From Myxococcus guangdongensis (GTDB taxonomy: Bacteria; Myxococcota; Myxococcia; Myxococcales; Myxococcaceae), in NCBI RefSeq assembly GCF_024198255.1, contig NZ_JAJVKW010000004.1:186001-250000 (forward strand): 64,000 nucleotides of DNA, given 5' to 3'. The position numbers were made by a program, and so were the translations under genes. Positions 8,855 through 19,187 of this stretch are shown here, piece after piece. Each line of letters begins with the position of its first letter. The first letter of the stretch is position 1. A model generated the notes under the pieces. The model had not been told where the DNA came from. It was given only the letters and a program-made list of their open reading frames with translations, and did not search any database.

Positions 8855-11068
8855 ATGATCCGCCTGAACGACATCCTCCAACGGGTTTCCTCGTACCACC
8901 CGGACCCGGACCTGGACATCATCAAGAAGGCCTACGTCTACTCGGCCAAGGTGCATCAGGGCCAACTGAGGAAGTCGGGAGAGCCCTATCTCGTCCACCC
9001 GCTGGAGGTCGCCGGCATCCTCGCCGACCTCAAGCTGGACGAGGCGTCCATCGTCACCGGGCTCCTCCACGACACCATCGAGGACACGCTCGCCACCGCC
9101 GAGGAGCTCACCGAGCTGTTCGGCGCCGAGGTGGCCCAGCTGGTGGACGGCGTCACCAAGCTGTCCAAGTTCTCCGCGTCCGCCAGCCTCTCCCAGGAGG
9201 AGAAGCAGGCGGAGAACTTCCGGAAGATGATCATCGCGATGGCGCAGGACATCCGCGTCATCCTCGTGAAGCTGGCCGACCGCACGCACAACATGCGGAC
9301 GCTGGACCACATGAACGAGGAGAAGCAGGCGCGCATCGCCCAGGAGACGCTGGACATCTACGCGCCCCTGGCGAACCGGCTGGGCATCTCCTGGATCAAG
9401 ACGGAGCTGGAGGACCTGAGCTTCCGCTACGTGAAGCCGCAGGAGTTCTTCGGGCTGCAGGAGAAGCTCAACAAGCGCAAGAAGGAGCGCGAGAAGTACA
9501 TCGAGGACACCTGCGACCTGGTGCGCACCAAGCTGGCCGAGCGCAACTTGAAGGGCGACGTGAGCGGCCGCTTCAAGCACGTCTACAGCATCTACAAGAA
9601 GATCAAGGCGCAGGGCATCGACTTCGATCAAATCCACGACATCATCGCGTTCCGCATCATCTCGCCCACCGCGCCCGCCTGCTACGAGGCGCTGGGCCTG
9701 GTGCACGAGATGTGGAAGCCGGTGCCGGGGCGCTTCAAGGACTTCATCGCGATTCCCAAGCCGAACATGTACCAGTCACTGCACACCACGGTGATTGGCC
9801 CCCTGAGCGAGCGCGTGGAGGTGCAGATCCGCACCGCGGAGATGCACAAGATCGCCGAGGAGGGCATCGCGGCCCACTGGAAGTACAAGGAGGGCAAGGC
9901 GGTCATCTCCAAGGATGACGAGAAGTTCGCCTGGCTGCGCCAGCTCATGGAGTGGCAGCAGGACCTGAAGGACCCCAAGGAGTTCCTCGAGACGGTGAAG
10001 GTGGACCTCTTCACCGACGAGGTCTTCGTCTTCACGCCCAAGGGCGACGTGCGCTCGCTGCCTCGCGGTGCGACGCCGGTGGACTTCGCGTACGCCATCC
10101 ACTCGGACGTGGGCAACCGGTGCGTGGGCGCCAAGGTGAACGGCAAAATCGTTCCCCTGCGCTACAAGCTGAAGAACGGCGACACGGTGGAGGTGCTCAC
10201 CAGCCCGCAGCAGCACCCGTCCAAGGACTGGCTCACCTTCGTCAAGACCAGCCGCGCGCAGCAGCGCATCCGCGGCTTCATCAAGCAGCAGCAGCGCGAG
10301 AAGAGCCTCCAGCTGGGCCGCGAGCTGACGGACCGCGAGCTCAAGCGCTTCCAGCTCAACTTCAACCGCCTGCTGAAGAACGGCGAGGTGAAGCGGGTCG
10401 CCGAGGAGCTGGGCTTCCGCGTCGAGGACGACCTGCTGGTGGCCGTGGGCTACGGCAAGGTGACGCCGCAGCAGCTGGTGCAGCGCCTGGTGCCCGAGGA
10501 GAAGCGCAACGAGGCGGAGGCCACGCCGCGAGGAGAGTCCTCCGGCAACGGCGCGTCCTCGGGGGGCTCGTCCATGCTGCCCGGCCTGTCGCGCGTGACG
10601 GACCTGGCCAAGCGCCTGGTGGGCCGCAGCAACCGAAGCGGCGTGCAGATTGGCGGCGTGGATGACGTGCTGGTCCGCTTCGGACGGTGTTGCAACCCCG
10701 TCCCCGGCGACCCCATCGCCGGCTTCATCACCCGGGGGCGGGGCGTCACGGTGCATACGGTGGGGTGCGAGAAGGCGCTCGCGACGGACCCCGAGCGGCG
10801 CGTGGACGTGAGCTGGGATGTGCGCGGAGACTTCAAGCGCCCCGTCACCCTGCGCGTGCTCACCGCGGACCGCACGGGCCTGTTGGCCGACATCTCCAAC
10901 ATCTTCTCGAAGAAGGGCGTCAACATCTCCCAGGCCAACTGTCGGGCCACCGGGGATGACCGGGCCGTGAACACCTTCGAGGTCATCATCTCGGACCTGA
11001 AGCAGCTCACGGACCTGATGCGCACCATCGAGCGCTTGAGCGGTGTGTACTCCGTGGAGCGAATCTAA
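8855..11068 (+). CDS. relA: Bifunctional (p)ppGpp synthetase/hydrolase RelA/SpoT
   Basis: 737 residues from ATG 8855 (MIRLNDILQRVSSYHPD). It has the hydrolase domain with HPLEVAGIL and the LLHDTIEDT His-Asp motif (residues 71-79), the synthetase domain with GRFKDFIAIPKPNMYQSLH, a TGS domain (VDLFTDEVFVFTPKGDVRSL), a conserved-cysteine region (RCCNPVPGD) and a C-terminal ACT domain (LRVLTADRTGLLADISN). The RFKD motif in place of ExDD is that of bifunctional Rel/SpoT enzymes. It makes and destroys ppGpp, the starvation signal that starts myxobacterial fruiting. ridA follows 78 bp downstream. Confidence 0.96.
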   Translation: MIRLNDILQRVSSYHPDPDLDIIKKAYVYSAKVHQGQLRKSGEPYLVHPLEVAGILADLKLDEASIVTGLLHDTIEDTLATAEELTELFGAEVAQLVDGVTKLSKFSASASLSQEEKQAENFRKMIIAMAQDIRVILVKLADRTHNMRTLDHMNEEKQARIAQETLDIYAPLANRLGISWIKTELEDLSFRYVKPQEFFGLQEKLNKRKKEREKYIEDTCDLVRTKLAERNLKGDVSGRFKHVYSIYKKIKAQGIDFDQIHDIIAFRIISPTAPACYEALGLVHEMWKPVPGRFKDFIAIPKPNMYQSLHTTVIGPLSERVEVQIRTAEMHKIAEEGIAAHWKYKEGKAVISKDDEKFAWLRQLMEWQQDLKDPKEFLETVKVDLFTDEVFVFTPKGDVRSLPRGATPVDFAYAIHSDVGNRCVGAKVNGKIVPLRYKLKNGDTVEVLTSPQQHPSKDWLTFVKTSRAQQRIRGFIKQQQREKSLQLGRELTDRELKRFQLNFNRLLKNGEVKRVAEELGFRVEDDLLVAVGYGKVTPQQLVQRLVPEEKRNEAEATPRGESSGNGASSGGSSMLPGLSRVTDLAKRLVGRSNRSGVQIGGVDDVLVRFGRCCNPVPGDPIAGFITRGRGVTVHTVGCEKALATDPERRVDVSWDVRGDFKRPVTLRVLTADRTGLLADISNIFSKKGVNISQANCRATGDDRAVNTFEVIISDLKQLTDLMRTIERLSGVYSVERI

Positions 11069-11105
11069 AGGGCCGCCATTCGTGGTAGAGCGCCCAGGAA
11101 AACCC

Positions 11106-11125
11106 GGCGGCCACCTCCGGCCGCC
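11106..11125 (+). terminator. Hairpin between relA and ridA
   Basis: A perfect 7-bp GC stem (GGCGGCC, loop ACCTCC, GGCCGCC) lies 38 bp after the relA stop and just before the ridA ribosome site (GAGGTG). It may act as a weak terminator or attenuator; no U-run follows. Confidence 0.35.
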
Positions 11126-11146
11126 CGACTCCTCGAGGTGCGCTCC

Positions 11147-11533
11147 ATGGCTCGACAGACCATCCACTCGGACCAGGCCCCCAAGGCCATCGGTCCGTAC
11201 TCGCAAGCGGTGCAGGTGGACTCGGGGAAGATGACCTTCCTCTCCGGGCAGATTCCCCTGGACCCCGCCACCATGGAGATGGTGCCCGGGGACGTCGTCG
11301 CCCAGGCGGAGCGGGTGATGCTCAACCTCCAGGCGGTGCTCAAGGCGGCCGGGCTGGACTTCAGCCACGTGGTGCGCAGCACCATCTACCTCACGGACCT
11401 GGGTGACTTCGCCCGCGTCAACGAGGTCTACGGCCGCTACTTCACCGGCGCCCCTCCGGCCCGCGCCACCGTGCAGGTGGCGGCGCTGCCGCGCGGCTCC
11501 AAGGTGGAGATCGACGCCATCGCCGTGTCCTGA
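11147..11533 (+). CDS. ridA: RidA family reactive enamine/imine deaminase
   Basis: 128 residues from ATG 11147 (MARQTIHSDQAPKAIGPYSQ), chosen over an upstream ATG at 11138 because GAGGTG sits seven bases before it and the family starts here. It shows the YjgF/RidA signature near the C-terminus (GAPPARATVQVAALPRGSKV) and the substrate-contacting Arg in PPARAT. It removes 2-aminoacrylate and similar intermediates formed by PLP enzymes. The length is exactly that of the family. It lies just downstream of relA. Confidence 0.95.
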   Translation: MARQTIHSDQAPKAIGPYSQAVQVDSGKMTFLSGQIPLDPATMEMVPGDVVAQAERVMLNLQAVLKAAGLDFSHVVRSTIYLTDLGDFARVNEVYGRYFTGAPPARATVQVAALPRGSKVEIDAIAVS

Positions 11534-11573
11534 AGTCGCTCTCGGACGACGGGCTTCATCGCCGTGAAAGCAA

Positions 11574-11606
11574 GAGGCCGTCGGACCCAAGCGGTCCGAC
11601 GGCCTC
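11574..11606. terminator. Bidirectional terminator between ridA and triple DsbA gene
   Basis: A perfect 14-bp inverted repeat (GAGGCCGTCGGACC, loop CAAGC, GGTCCGACGGCCTC) sits between two convergent genes. No long U-tract is seen, but the stem is very stable. Confidence 0.75.
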
Positions 11607-11634
11607 GAGTGCTTCAGGGCCAGTAAGGCGTGGA

Positions 11635-13617
<1,983 letters not shown>

Positions 13618-13816
13618 AGGTCCGACTCCGGCCCCGAGCGTGGATGTACGAGAAAAGTCGAGAGGGCCGGGGTACTTAACAGAGGGATTTCCAGACACGC
13701 AAGCCGAGTGGAAGCCCTCTGGGCTCGCCACCAAGACCCCTCAGGGGCCCGAAAACTGGGCGGTTCTCGGAAAAATTCCGCACGCTCGGATCTCACCCAT
13801 GGGAGACAGTTCTCGG

Positions 13817-14047
13817 ATGGACAACAGCGTGCGCGTGGACACGTCCGGGAGGCCCTGTCCGGTGCCCATCCTGGAGATCGCCAAGGCGATGCGGCGGCTG
13901 CCCGTCGGCACGCTCGTGGAGCTGGTGTCCACGGACCGGGGCCTGGAGGCGGATCTGCCCGCCTGGTGCGAGGCCACGGGCCACGAACTCGTCCGCCTGG
14001 AGCGCAGGGAGACGAGCTACGTGGGCTGGGTCCGCAAGGTGGGTTGA
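13817..14047 (+). CDS. TusA/SirA family sulfur-carrier-like protein
   Basis: 76 residues from ATG 13817, with GGGAGA ten bases upstream; ATG 13799 would add six residues. The single-domain TusA fold is indicated by VDTSGRPCPVPILEIAKAM, which holds the CPxP motif whose cysteine carries a persulfide, and by the usual total length. It probably delivers sulfur to a thiolation or redox pathway, but no Tus partner is nearby, and other family members serve different roles. It faces the ABC ATPase gene, with 10 bp between stops. Confidence 0.88.
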   Translation: MDNSVRVDTSGRPCPVPILEIAKAMRRLPVGTLVELVSTDRGLEADLPAWCEATGHELVRLERRETSYVGWVRKVG

Positions 14048-14057
14048 AACCCGGTGG

Positions 14058-14966
14058 CTACAGCAACTGGAGGACGCGGTCTTCCAGGCGCCGGCCGCGG
14101 CTGACGCCGAGGATGAGCACGCCGCTCTGGAGGAGGTGGGCCACGACGCGGCTGATGACCTCCTCGGGGGGCACCTGACCGCCGAAGCGCACGACGAGCA
14201 CGTGCTCGCCCTCCATGCGCGCGTCGGTGACGTGGGGGAGGGTGGTCAGCTCGGGCGGGATGACGGTGCCGCGGGCGATCTGCACGCGGAACTCGGCGCC
14301 CTGTCCGGTGAGCTCGGACATGGTGCCGTCCTGCGCCAGCGAGCCCTTGTCGAGGATGGCCGCCGCGTCGCACAGCTCCTCCAGCTCCTGGAGGTTGTGG
14401 CTGGAGACCACCACCGTCTGGCGGCCCTTCATGTCCTTGATGACCTGACGCACCTGCGCGGCGATGCGCGGATCCAACCCGGCGGTGGGCTCGTCGAGCA
14501 GCACCAGCGGGGGGGCTCCCATCAGCGCCTGCGCCATGGCGGTGCGCTTGGCCATGCCGTGGCTGAGCGCCTGCGTCTGGACGTTCCAGGCCTCCATCAG
14601 CCCGACCTTCTCGAGCGCCTCGCGGGCCTCGCGCTCGGGGGCGTCGAGGTCGGACAGCTTCGCCCAGTACATCAGGAGCGCGCCCACCTCCCAGCCGGGG
14701 GGCAGCACCGCGTCCTGGGGCAGGGCGCCCAAACGGCCCTTGAGGGCGCCGGGGGTGGTGGGGTCCACGTCCATGACCTTGAGCGTGCCCTCGGACGGAT
14801 AGAGGTAGCCGCACATCATGGAGAAGGTGGTCGTCTTGCCGGCGCCGTTGGGGCCGATGAGGCCGTACACCGCGCCCTTGGGCACCGAGAAGCTGACGTT
14901 GTTGACCGCGACCTTGGGGCCGAAGCGCTTGGAGATGCCGAACAACTCGATGGCCAGGTCGCTCAC
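14058..14966 (-). CDS. ABC transporter ATP-binding protein
   Basis: 302 residues from GTG 14966, overlapping the permease stop by 4 bp (GTGA), so the two are translationally coupled. It has Walker A (GPNGAGKTT), a Q-loop (LPQDAVLPPGW), a signature region that reads LSHGMAKRTAMAQAL, where SHGM replaces the usual SGGQ, Walker B (VLLDEPTAGLD) and the H-switch (VSSHN). A C-terminal extension of roughly 80 residues follows. It is of the exporter class that drives drug, Nod-factor or Na+ export, with the adjacent membrane protein as its pore. The substrate is not predictable. Confidence 0.93.
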   Translation of the reverse strand: MSDLAIELFGISKRFGPKVAVNNVSFSVPKGAVYGLIGPNGAGKTTTFSMMCGYLYPSEGTLKVMDVDPTTPGALKGRLGALPQDAVLPPGWEVGALLMYWAKLSDLDAPEREAREALEKVGLMEAWNVQTQALSHGMAKRTAMAQALMGAPPLVLLDEPTAGLDPRIAAQVRQVIKDMKGRQTVVVSSHNLQELEELCDAAAILDKGSLAQDGTMSELTGQGAEFRVQIARGTVIPPELTTLPHVTDARMEGEHVLVVRFGGQVPPEEVISRVVAHLLQSGVLILGVSRGRRLEDRVLQLL

Positions 14967-15877
14967 AGGTCCCTCGCGCGCAGGGCCCCGTAGGCGCCCA
15001 GCAGGAAGATGGTCGCGAAGCTCGCGTAGGCCGCGCCGCTCACGCCGAACTCGGTGAACCTCGGGTGCAGCAGGTTCCCGGCGTAATACGAGGGCGAGAG
15101 GTAGCACAGGAACCGCAGCGCGCCCTCCTGCTGACCCGACGCCGCGTCCACCACGCTCGAGGCCCGGCCCACGGTGTCCATCAACCAGAAGACGAACAGG
15201 AGGATGAAGTTGAAGACCAGGCTCACCGCGGGGCTGCGGAAGAGGCTGGAGCACAGCGTGGTGAGCGCCACGTAGGACAGCGAGAAGACGATGGCGGCCA
15301 TCCAGAACTTGAGCAGGTTGAGGCTCAGCGCGGCGAAGCCGAAGTCCGGGTTGGCGATGCGCGCGTAGATGAAGATGGCCAGGTCGATGATGAGCACCAG
15401 GCCCACCAGCAGCGCCGCCTGGGACAGGAACTTGCCCAGGAGCACCGAGGAGCGGCGGGCGCGCACCGTGAGGTAGCGCATGGAGCGCGGGCCCACTTCA
15501 CCGCTGATCTGGTCGAACCCCATCAGCGCCACGTAGGCGGGCAGGAAGAAGAGGGTGACCTTGAAGACGAGCAGCACCTCGATGGGCACCTGCGCCAGGG
15601 CCTCCATCATCGCGGTGTCGTTGCTGGTGAGGAAGCCCAGCACGCCCTTGCGCATCTCCTCGGCGAAGCGCGCGGAGGTGTCCGCGTCCGCGCCTCCGGC
15701 CTCGGCGAGCTTCAGGTTCACCGCGGCGCGGACTTCCCGGGCGAGCCAGCCCACCACCAGCAGCACCAGCGCGGAGAACATGCTGTAGAGGCCGAGCAGC
15801 ACCACCGCGCGCCCGCTGCGCACGGCCCGGCGCAGCTCCGCGCTCCAGATGACCAGGGTTTCTTTCAGTCCGTCCAA
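14963..15877 (-). CDS. ABC-2 type permease
   Basis: About 304 residues. The start is uncertain; TTG 15877 (LDGLKETLVIWSAELRRAV) gives the usual short N-terminal amphipathic helix before the first membrane span, whereas the open frame extends much further upstream without good coding character. Six hydrophobic segments are visible (first AVVLLGLYSMFSALVLLVVG, last ASFATIFLLGAYGALR) with a large extracytoplasmic loop after the first, as in ABC-2/NatB-like exporters. It is coupled to the downstream ATPase gene. The transported substrate is unknown. Confidence 0.85.
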   Translation of the reverse strand: MDGLKETLVIWSAELRRAVRSGRAVVLLGLYSMFSALVLLVVGWLAREVRAAVNLKLAEAGGADADTSARFAEEMRKGVLGFLTSNDTAMMEALAQVPIEVLLVFKVTLFFLPAYVALMGFDQISGEVGPRSMRYLTVRARRSSVLLGKFLSQAALLVGLVLIIDLAIFIYARIANPDFGFAALSLNLLKFWMAAIVFSLSYVALTTLCSSLFRSPAVSLVFNFILLFVFWLMDTVGRASSVVDAASGQQEGALRFLCYLSPSYYAGNLLHPRFTEFGVSGAAYASFATIFLLGAYGALRARDL

Positions 15878-16031
15878 AGTGTGGGGGACCCTACTGGGGA
15901 GGTGCACACGCCGTCGCCTGGTTTTTGACGAGGGCGCCGTTCGGGCGGGCAGGGAAGCGTCCGTGGACAGCGGGCCGCCAGTCGCTAGGATTCGCCTGCC
16001 TCGCCCCCCTCCTCGCCCCCTCGCGCCGCAC

Positions 16032-17507
16032 ATGACGATTCGCCGACGACTCCTGTCCGCCGCCGCCCTGCTGCCGCTCTCCCTCCTGCTGGGAGCGAAC
16101 GAGTCCCCGTCCGGGAGCGCTCCGGCCGTGGGCTCGGAGGACGCGGGTGTCGTGGCTTCCTCCCCGGATGCCGGGGGCGTGGCGGTGGCGCTTTCGGGCG
16201 GCGAGGACGCGGGCCCGGGAGCCCATGCGGGCGGAGGCGGTCCGCTGGAGGCCCAAGCAATTCCGGGACAAGACGGCGACTCGGAGGCGGTGGCGGCGGC
16301 CGCGGTGCAGGGTGGGGCGGACGGTGGACTGGCCACGCTGGTGACGGTGCCCGGTTTGGTGCCGCCCTCGCCGGTGCCCTCGCGGCTGACGGCGCCCCCC
16401 ATCACGACGCTGCGGACGATGGCGAAGTCCCAGGACCTGCTGGCGCGCGCGAAGCTGCAGGGCGAGCGGCTGGTGGTGAAGGAGAAGAACGGTGAGGAGA
16501 AGGTGCTCACCGTGGACCCGGTGCTCCAGGCGCAGCTGACGAAGATCCTCCGCGACTACGAGGTGCCGTACGGCGCGGCCGTGGTGCTGGAGCCGTCGAC
16601 GGGGCGGGTGCTGGCGCTCGCGGAGCACTCGGCGGCGCAGCCGGAGCTGCGGGGGCTGCCGTTCCGCGCGGTGTTCCCCGCGGCGAGCATCTTCAAGATC
16701 GTCACGGGCAGCGCGCTGCTCGAGGCCGGTGTCTCGCCGGAGAGCGAGGAGTGCTTCCACGGCGGCAAGCGGCGGCTGACGGAGCGCCACCTGGAGGACA
16801 GCGAGCGCGACGGGGCCTGCTACTCCCTGGCGATGGCGATGGGCAAGAGCGCCAACGTCATCTTCGCCAAGCTCACGCAGAAGCACCTCACCGCGGAGGT
16901 GCTGCGCCACATGGCCGCGCGCTTCCGCTTCAACCGCGCCATCGACTTCGTGGTGCCCACGGACGTGTCGCTCGCGGCGGTGCCGGAGGAGGGCTTCGCG
17001 CTGGCGAACACGGGGGCGGGCTTCGGGGATGTCTACCTCTCGCCGCTGCATGGCGCGCTGGTGGCGTCGGTGGCCGCGAACGATGGAATGTGGGTGAACC
17101 CGGTGTTGGTGGAGCCCCCGCCCCAGCCGGGTGTGTTGCTGCCTCCCGAGGAAGGGGAGCGCGTGCTGACGTCCGAGGCGGCGAAGGCGCTGACCGACAT
17201 GCTGGAGACGACCGTCACGCACGGCACCGCGCGCGGCGTGTTCCGTGAGCGGCACTTCCGCGTGGACAACGCGGTGGGCAAGACGGGCACGCTCGCGGAC
17301 CGCAACCCCTTCCGGGACTACTCGTGGTTCGTCGGCTTCGCGCCTCGGGACAACCCGCGCGTCGCGGTGGCCGCGCTCGTGGTCAATGACCCGAAGTGGC
17401 GCATCCGTGGCACGTGGCTCGGACGCGAGGCCATCCGGCTCGGGCTCGAGCGTGCGCCCGCCATCGTCGAAGTGACGGCGCCCGCGTCCACCGCGGGCAA
17501 GCACTGA
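16032..17507 (+). CDS. Penicillin-binding transpeptidase-domain protein
   Basis: 491 residues from ATG 16032 (MTIRRRLLSAAALLPLSLLL), a clear signal peptide. A low-complexity Gly/Ala/Asp linker of about 100 residues precedes a transpeptidase domain with the three active-site motifs: ASIFK (Ser219-Lys222), SAN in GKSANVIF, and KTGT in VGKTGTLAD. It lacks the glycosyltransferase and PBP-dimer regions of true class A/B PBPs, so it is a compact, probably periplasmic, transpeptidase or carboxypeptidase. It is divergent from the ABC transporter with about 150 bp between. Confidence 0.9.
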   Translation: MTIRRRLLSAAALLPLSLLLGANESPSGSAPAVGSEDAGVVASSPDAGGVAVALSGGEDAGPGAHAGGGGPLEAQAIPGQDGDSEAVAAAAVQGGADGGLATLVTVPGLVPPSPVPSRLTAPPITTLRTMAKSQDLLARAKLQGERLVVKEKNGEEKVLTVDPVLQAQLTKILRDYEVPYGAAVVLEPSTGRVLALAEHSAAQPELRGLPFRAVFPAASIFKIVTGSALLEAGVSPESEECFHGGKRRLTERHLEDSERDGACYSLAMAMGKSANVIFAKLTQKHLTAEVLRHMAARFRFNRAIDFVVPTDVSLAAVPEEGFALANTGAGFGDVYLSPLHGALVASVAANDGMWVNPVLVEPPPQPGVLLPPEEGERVLTSEAAKALTDMLETTVTHGTARGVFRERHFRVDNAVGKTGTLADRNPFRDYSWFVGFAPRDNPRVAVAALVVNDPKWRIRGTWLGREAIRLGLERAPAIVEVTAPASTAGKH

Positions 17508-17612
17508 GCGCGAGGCGCTCGTGGGCTCATGCCGGTTTGAATGGCTCGCGACGCGGCGCATGCCCGCGAGCACTGAGGGTGACTCGCCCCTGCCGTGAGG
17601 GCGCCTCGTGGC

Positions 17613-18770
17613 CTACCGGGGGGTGAGCTTCACCAGCCCCATGTCCACGAAGCCGTGGATGAACCTCAGCGCGTCGAGCTCCTGCAGCGGTGACACGTGG
17701 ACGATGGCGGCCACATCCCGGCGCCCGTCGATGCGCGACAGCAGGTAGCGCTCCGGCGCGGTGAGCTGGAGCGTCTTGAGGTTCGCGGGCGCCACCAGCA
17801 GCGCCGGCACCTTCGCCGAGTCCATCAGCTCCCGGCGCAGCTCCGCCAACAGCTTCTCCTGCGCCGACTTCACCAGCGCCGAGGAGCGGGGCGACGGCGA
17901 CATCTCATGCGCCTGCCGCGCGAGCGCCTCGCCATCCCGGACATTGCCCGCGTCCAGGAACAGCTGCGCGGCCTGCAGCACCTCGTCCGAGGACGACTCC
18001 GCGCCGATGACGCCGCCCTCCTGCTTCTCCTCCTCCACCACCGCGGCCGTGACGGGGACAGGCGCCTCTTCCGACACCTTCACCGCGTCCAGCCGATAGA
18101 GCGCGTACAGCCGCTGGTACAGGAAGAAGTCCGTGGCGTGCAGCGCCCGCGCCATCCCGTCGATGCTCAGCCCGTCATGGATGAGCTGGATGATGCGCTC
18201 GTCCATGCTGCCGGGCTTGCGCTCGGGCAGCTTGCGCTCGTCCACCGCCAGGCGCGTGCCGCCCGTGGGGAACACCGCGCGGATGGCCTCCCACGCCGTC
18301 TCCCGGAACTCGCCCTCGCGGTGGATGTCCACCAGGTCCACTTCCACGTCCAGCCCGGCGATGTCCGGCGCCGTGTCCGAGGCCTCGAAGGTGAACTCCC
18401 CCTCCTGCCAATGGAAGGCGTCCAACATCATCTCCCGGAACTTGTGGCTCAGCGTCGAGCGCGCCATCGCCTCCGGCACCACCCCCGACGTCGCCAGCAC
18501 CTTGCCCAGGAACACCCGCGTCTGGGCTTGCGTGGCGAAGGCCTTCTCGAGCTGGGCTTCCGTCAGGTGCCCCATGTTGATGAGGAATTGACCGAAGAAC
18601 TCCCGAGGCTGGTTGGAGCTGGCGCAAACGACCTGCCCGTCGCGCAGGACCCATTGCTTGCGCACGTCCCCGCGCTCCACCTTGAGCGAGCCCGTGGCCC
18701 GTCGGTTCCCGAGGTAGACGACGAGGTCCTTGAGGGGCATCGTCGAGAAGTCACCAGTCAGGCCGCGCAT
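17613..18770 (-). CDS. DUF4388 domain protein
   Basis: 385 residues from ATG 18770 (MRGLTGDFSTMPLKDLVVYL). The N-terminal 100 or so residues match the DUF4388/PATAN-like module common in myxobacteria (GDFSTMPLKDLVVYLGNRRA, then GSLKVERG). The rest is helical, with Glu-rich linkers and a C-terminal block (LTAPERYLLSRIDGRRDVAA) seen in other myxobacterial regulators. No catalytic residues are apparent. Such proteins are thought to be signalling adaptors. The start lies only 21 bp from a divergent glutaredoxin-like gene, so the promoters must overlap. Confidence 0.85.
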   Translation of the reverse strand: MRGLTGDFSTMPLKDLVVYLGNRRATGSLKVERGDVRKQWVLRDGQVVCASSNQPREFFGQFLINMGHLTEAQLEKAFATQAQTRVFLGKVLATSGVVPEAMARSTLSHKFREMMLDAFHWQEGEFTFEASDTAPDIAGLDVEVDLVDIHREGEFRETAWEAIRAVFPTGGTRLAVDERKLPERKPGSMDERIIQLIHDGLSIDGMARALHATDFFLYQRLYALYRLDAVKVSEEAPVPVTAAVVEEEKQEGGVIGAESSSDEVLQAAQLFLDAGNVRDGEALARQAHEMSPSPRSSALVKSAQEKLLAELRRELMDSAKVPALLVAPANLKTLQLTAPERYLLSRIDGRRDVAAIVHVSPLQELDALRFIHGFVDMGLVKLTPR

Positions 18771-18791
18771 CGGCCGCCCATCCTGCACGCC

Positions 18792-19070
18792 ATGAGAGTC
18801 GAGATCTACTCGAAACCCAAATGCTCGCTCTGCGACAAGGCAGCCGACGTCGTGGAGGCCGTCCGCGCTCGCATCCCCTTCGAGCTGCGGCTCATCTCCA
18901 TCCTGGAGTCCCCGGACCTGTTCGAGCGGTGGCGCTACGACATCCCGGTGATCGTCATTGAAGGGGTGCCCGCCTTCAAATACCGCGTCACGGAGGCCGA
19001 GCTGGAGGCCCGGCTGCGTGAAGTCCAAGGTGGCATGTCCATTGCTAAAACCGATGCCCAGGATGGGTAG
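18792..19070 (+). CDS. Glutaredoxin-like (DUF836) protein
   Basis: 92 residues from ATG 18792. MRVEIYSKPKCSLCDKAADV has a CSLC redox motif at positions 11-14, followed by a thioredoxin-fold pattern ending in YDIPVIVIEGVPAFKYRV, where IPV is the cis-proline element. The length and the CxLC motif fit the small DUF836/glutaredoxin family, which performs thiol-disulfide exchange. It precedes the receiver-domain gene by 117 bp and may be independent. Confidence 0.88.
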   Translation: MRVEIYSKPKCSLCDKAADVVEAVRARIPFELRLISILESPDLFERWRYDIPVIVIEGVPAFKYRVTEAELEARLREVQGGMSIAKTDAQDG

Positions 19071-19187
19071 CCGAATGCCCTTCCCCAGGAAATCCGGGGG
19101 GATGAAGAGGTCAGGGAAGGGCTGGAGACTGTAATTCCGGGCACGCGCCGGGGGAGCGGTGGAGAAAATTCTGGTGGGGAGGCGGAT

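Noticed and set aside
9776-11590. Long minus-strand frame across relA and ridA
   Set aside because: Antisense to two clearly identified genes; the peptide is low-complexity His/Leu/Arg and matches no family.
19080-19132. Inverted repeat CCCTTCCC / GGGAAGGG as a terminator
   Set aside because: Short arms separated by a long loop with no U-run; too weak to call.
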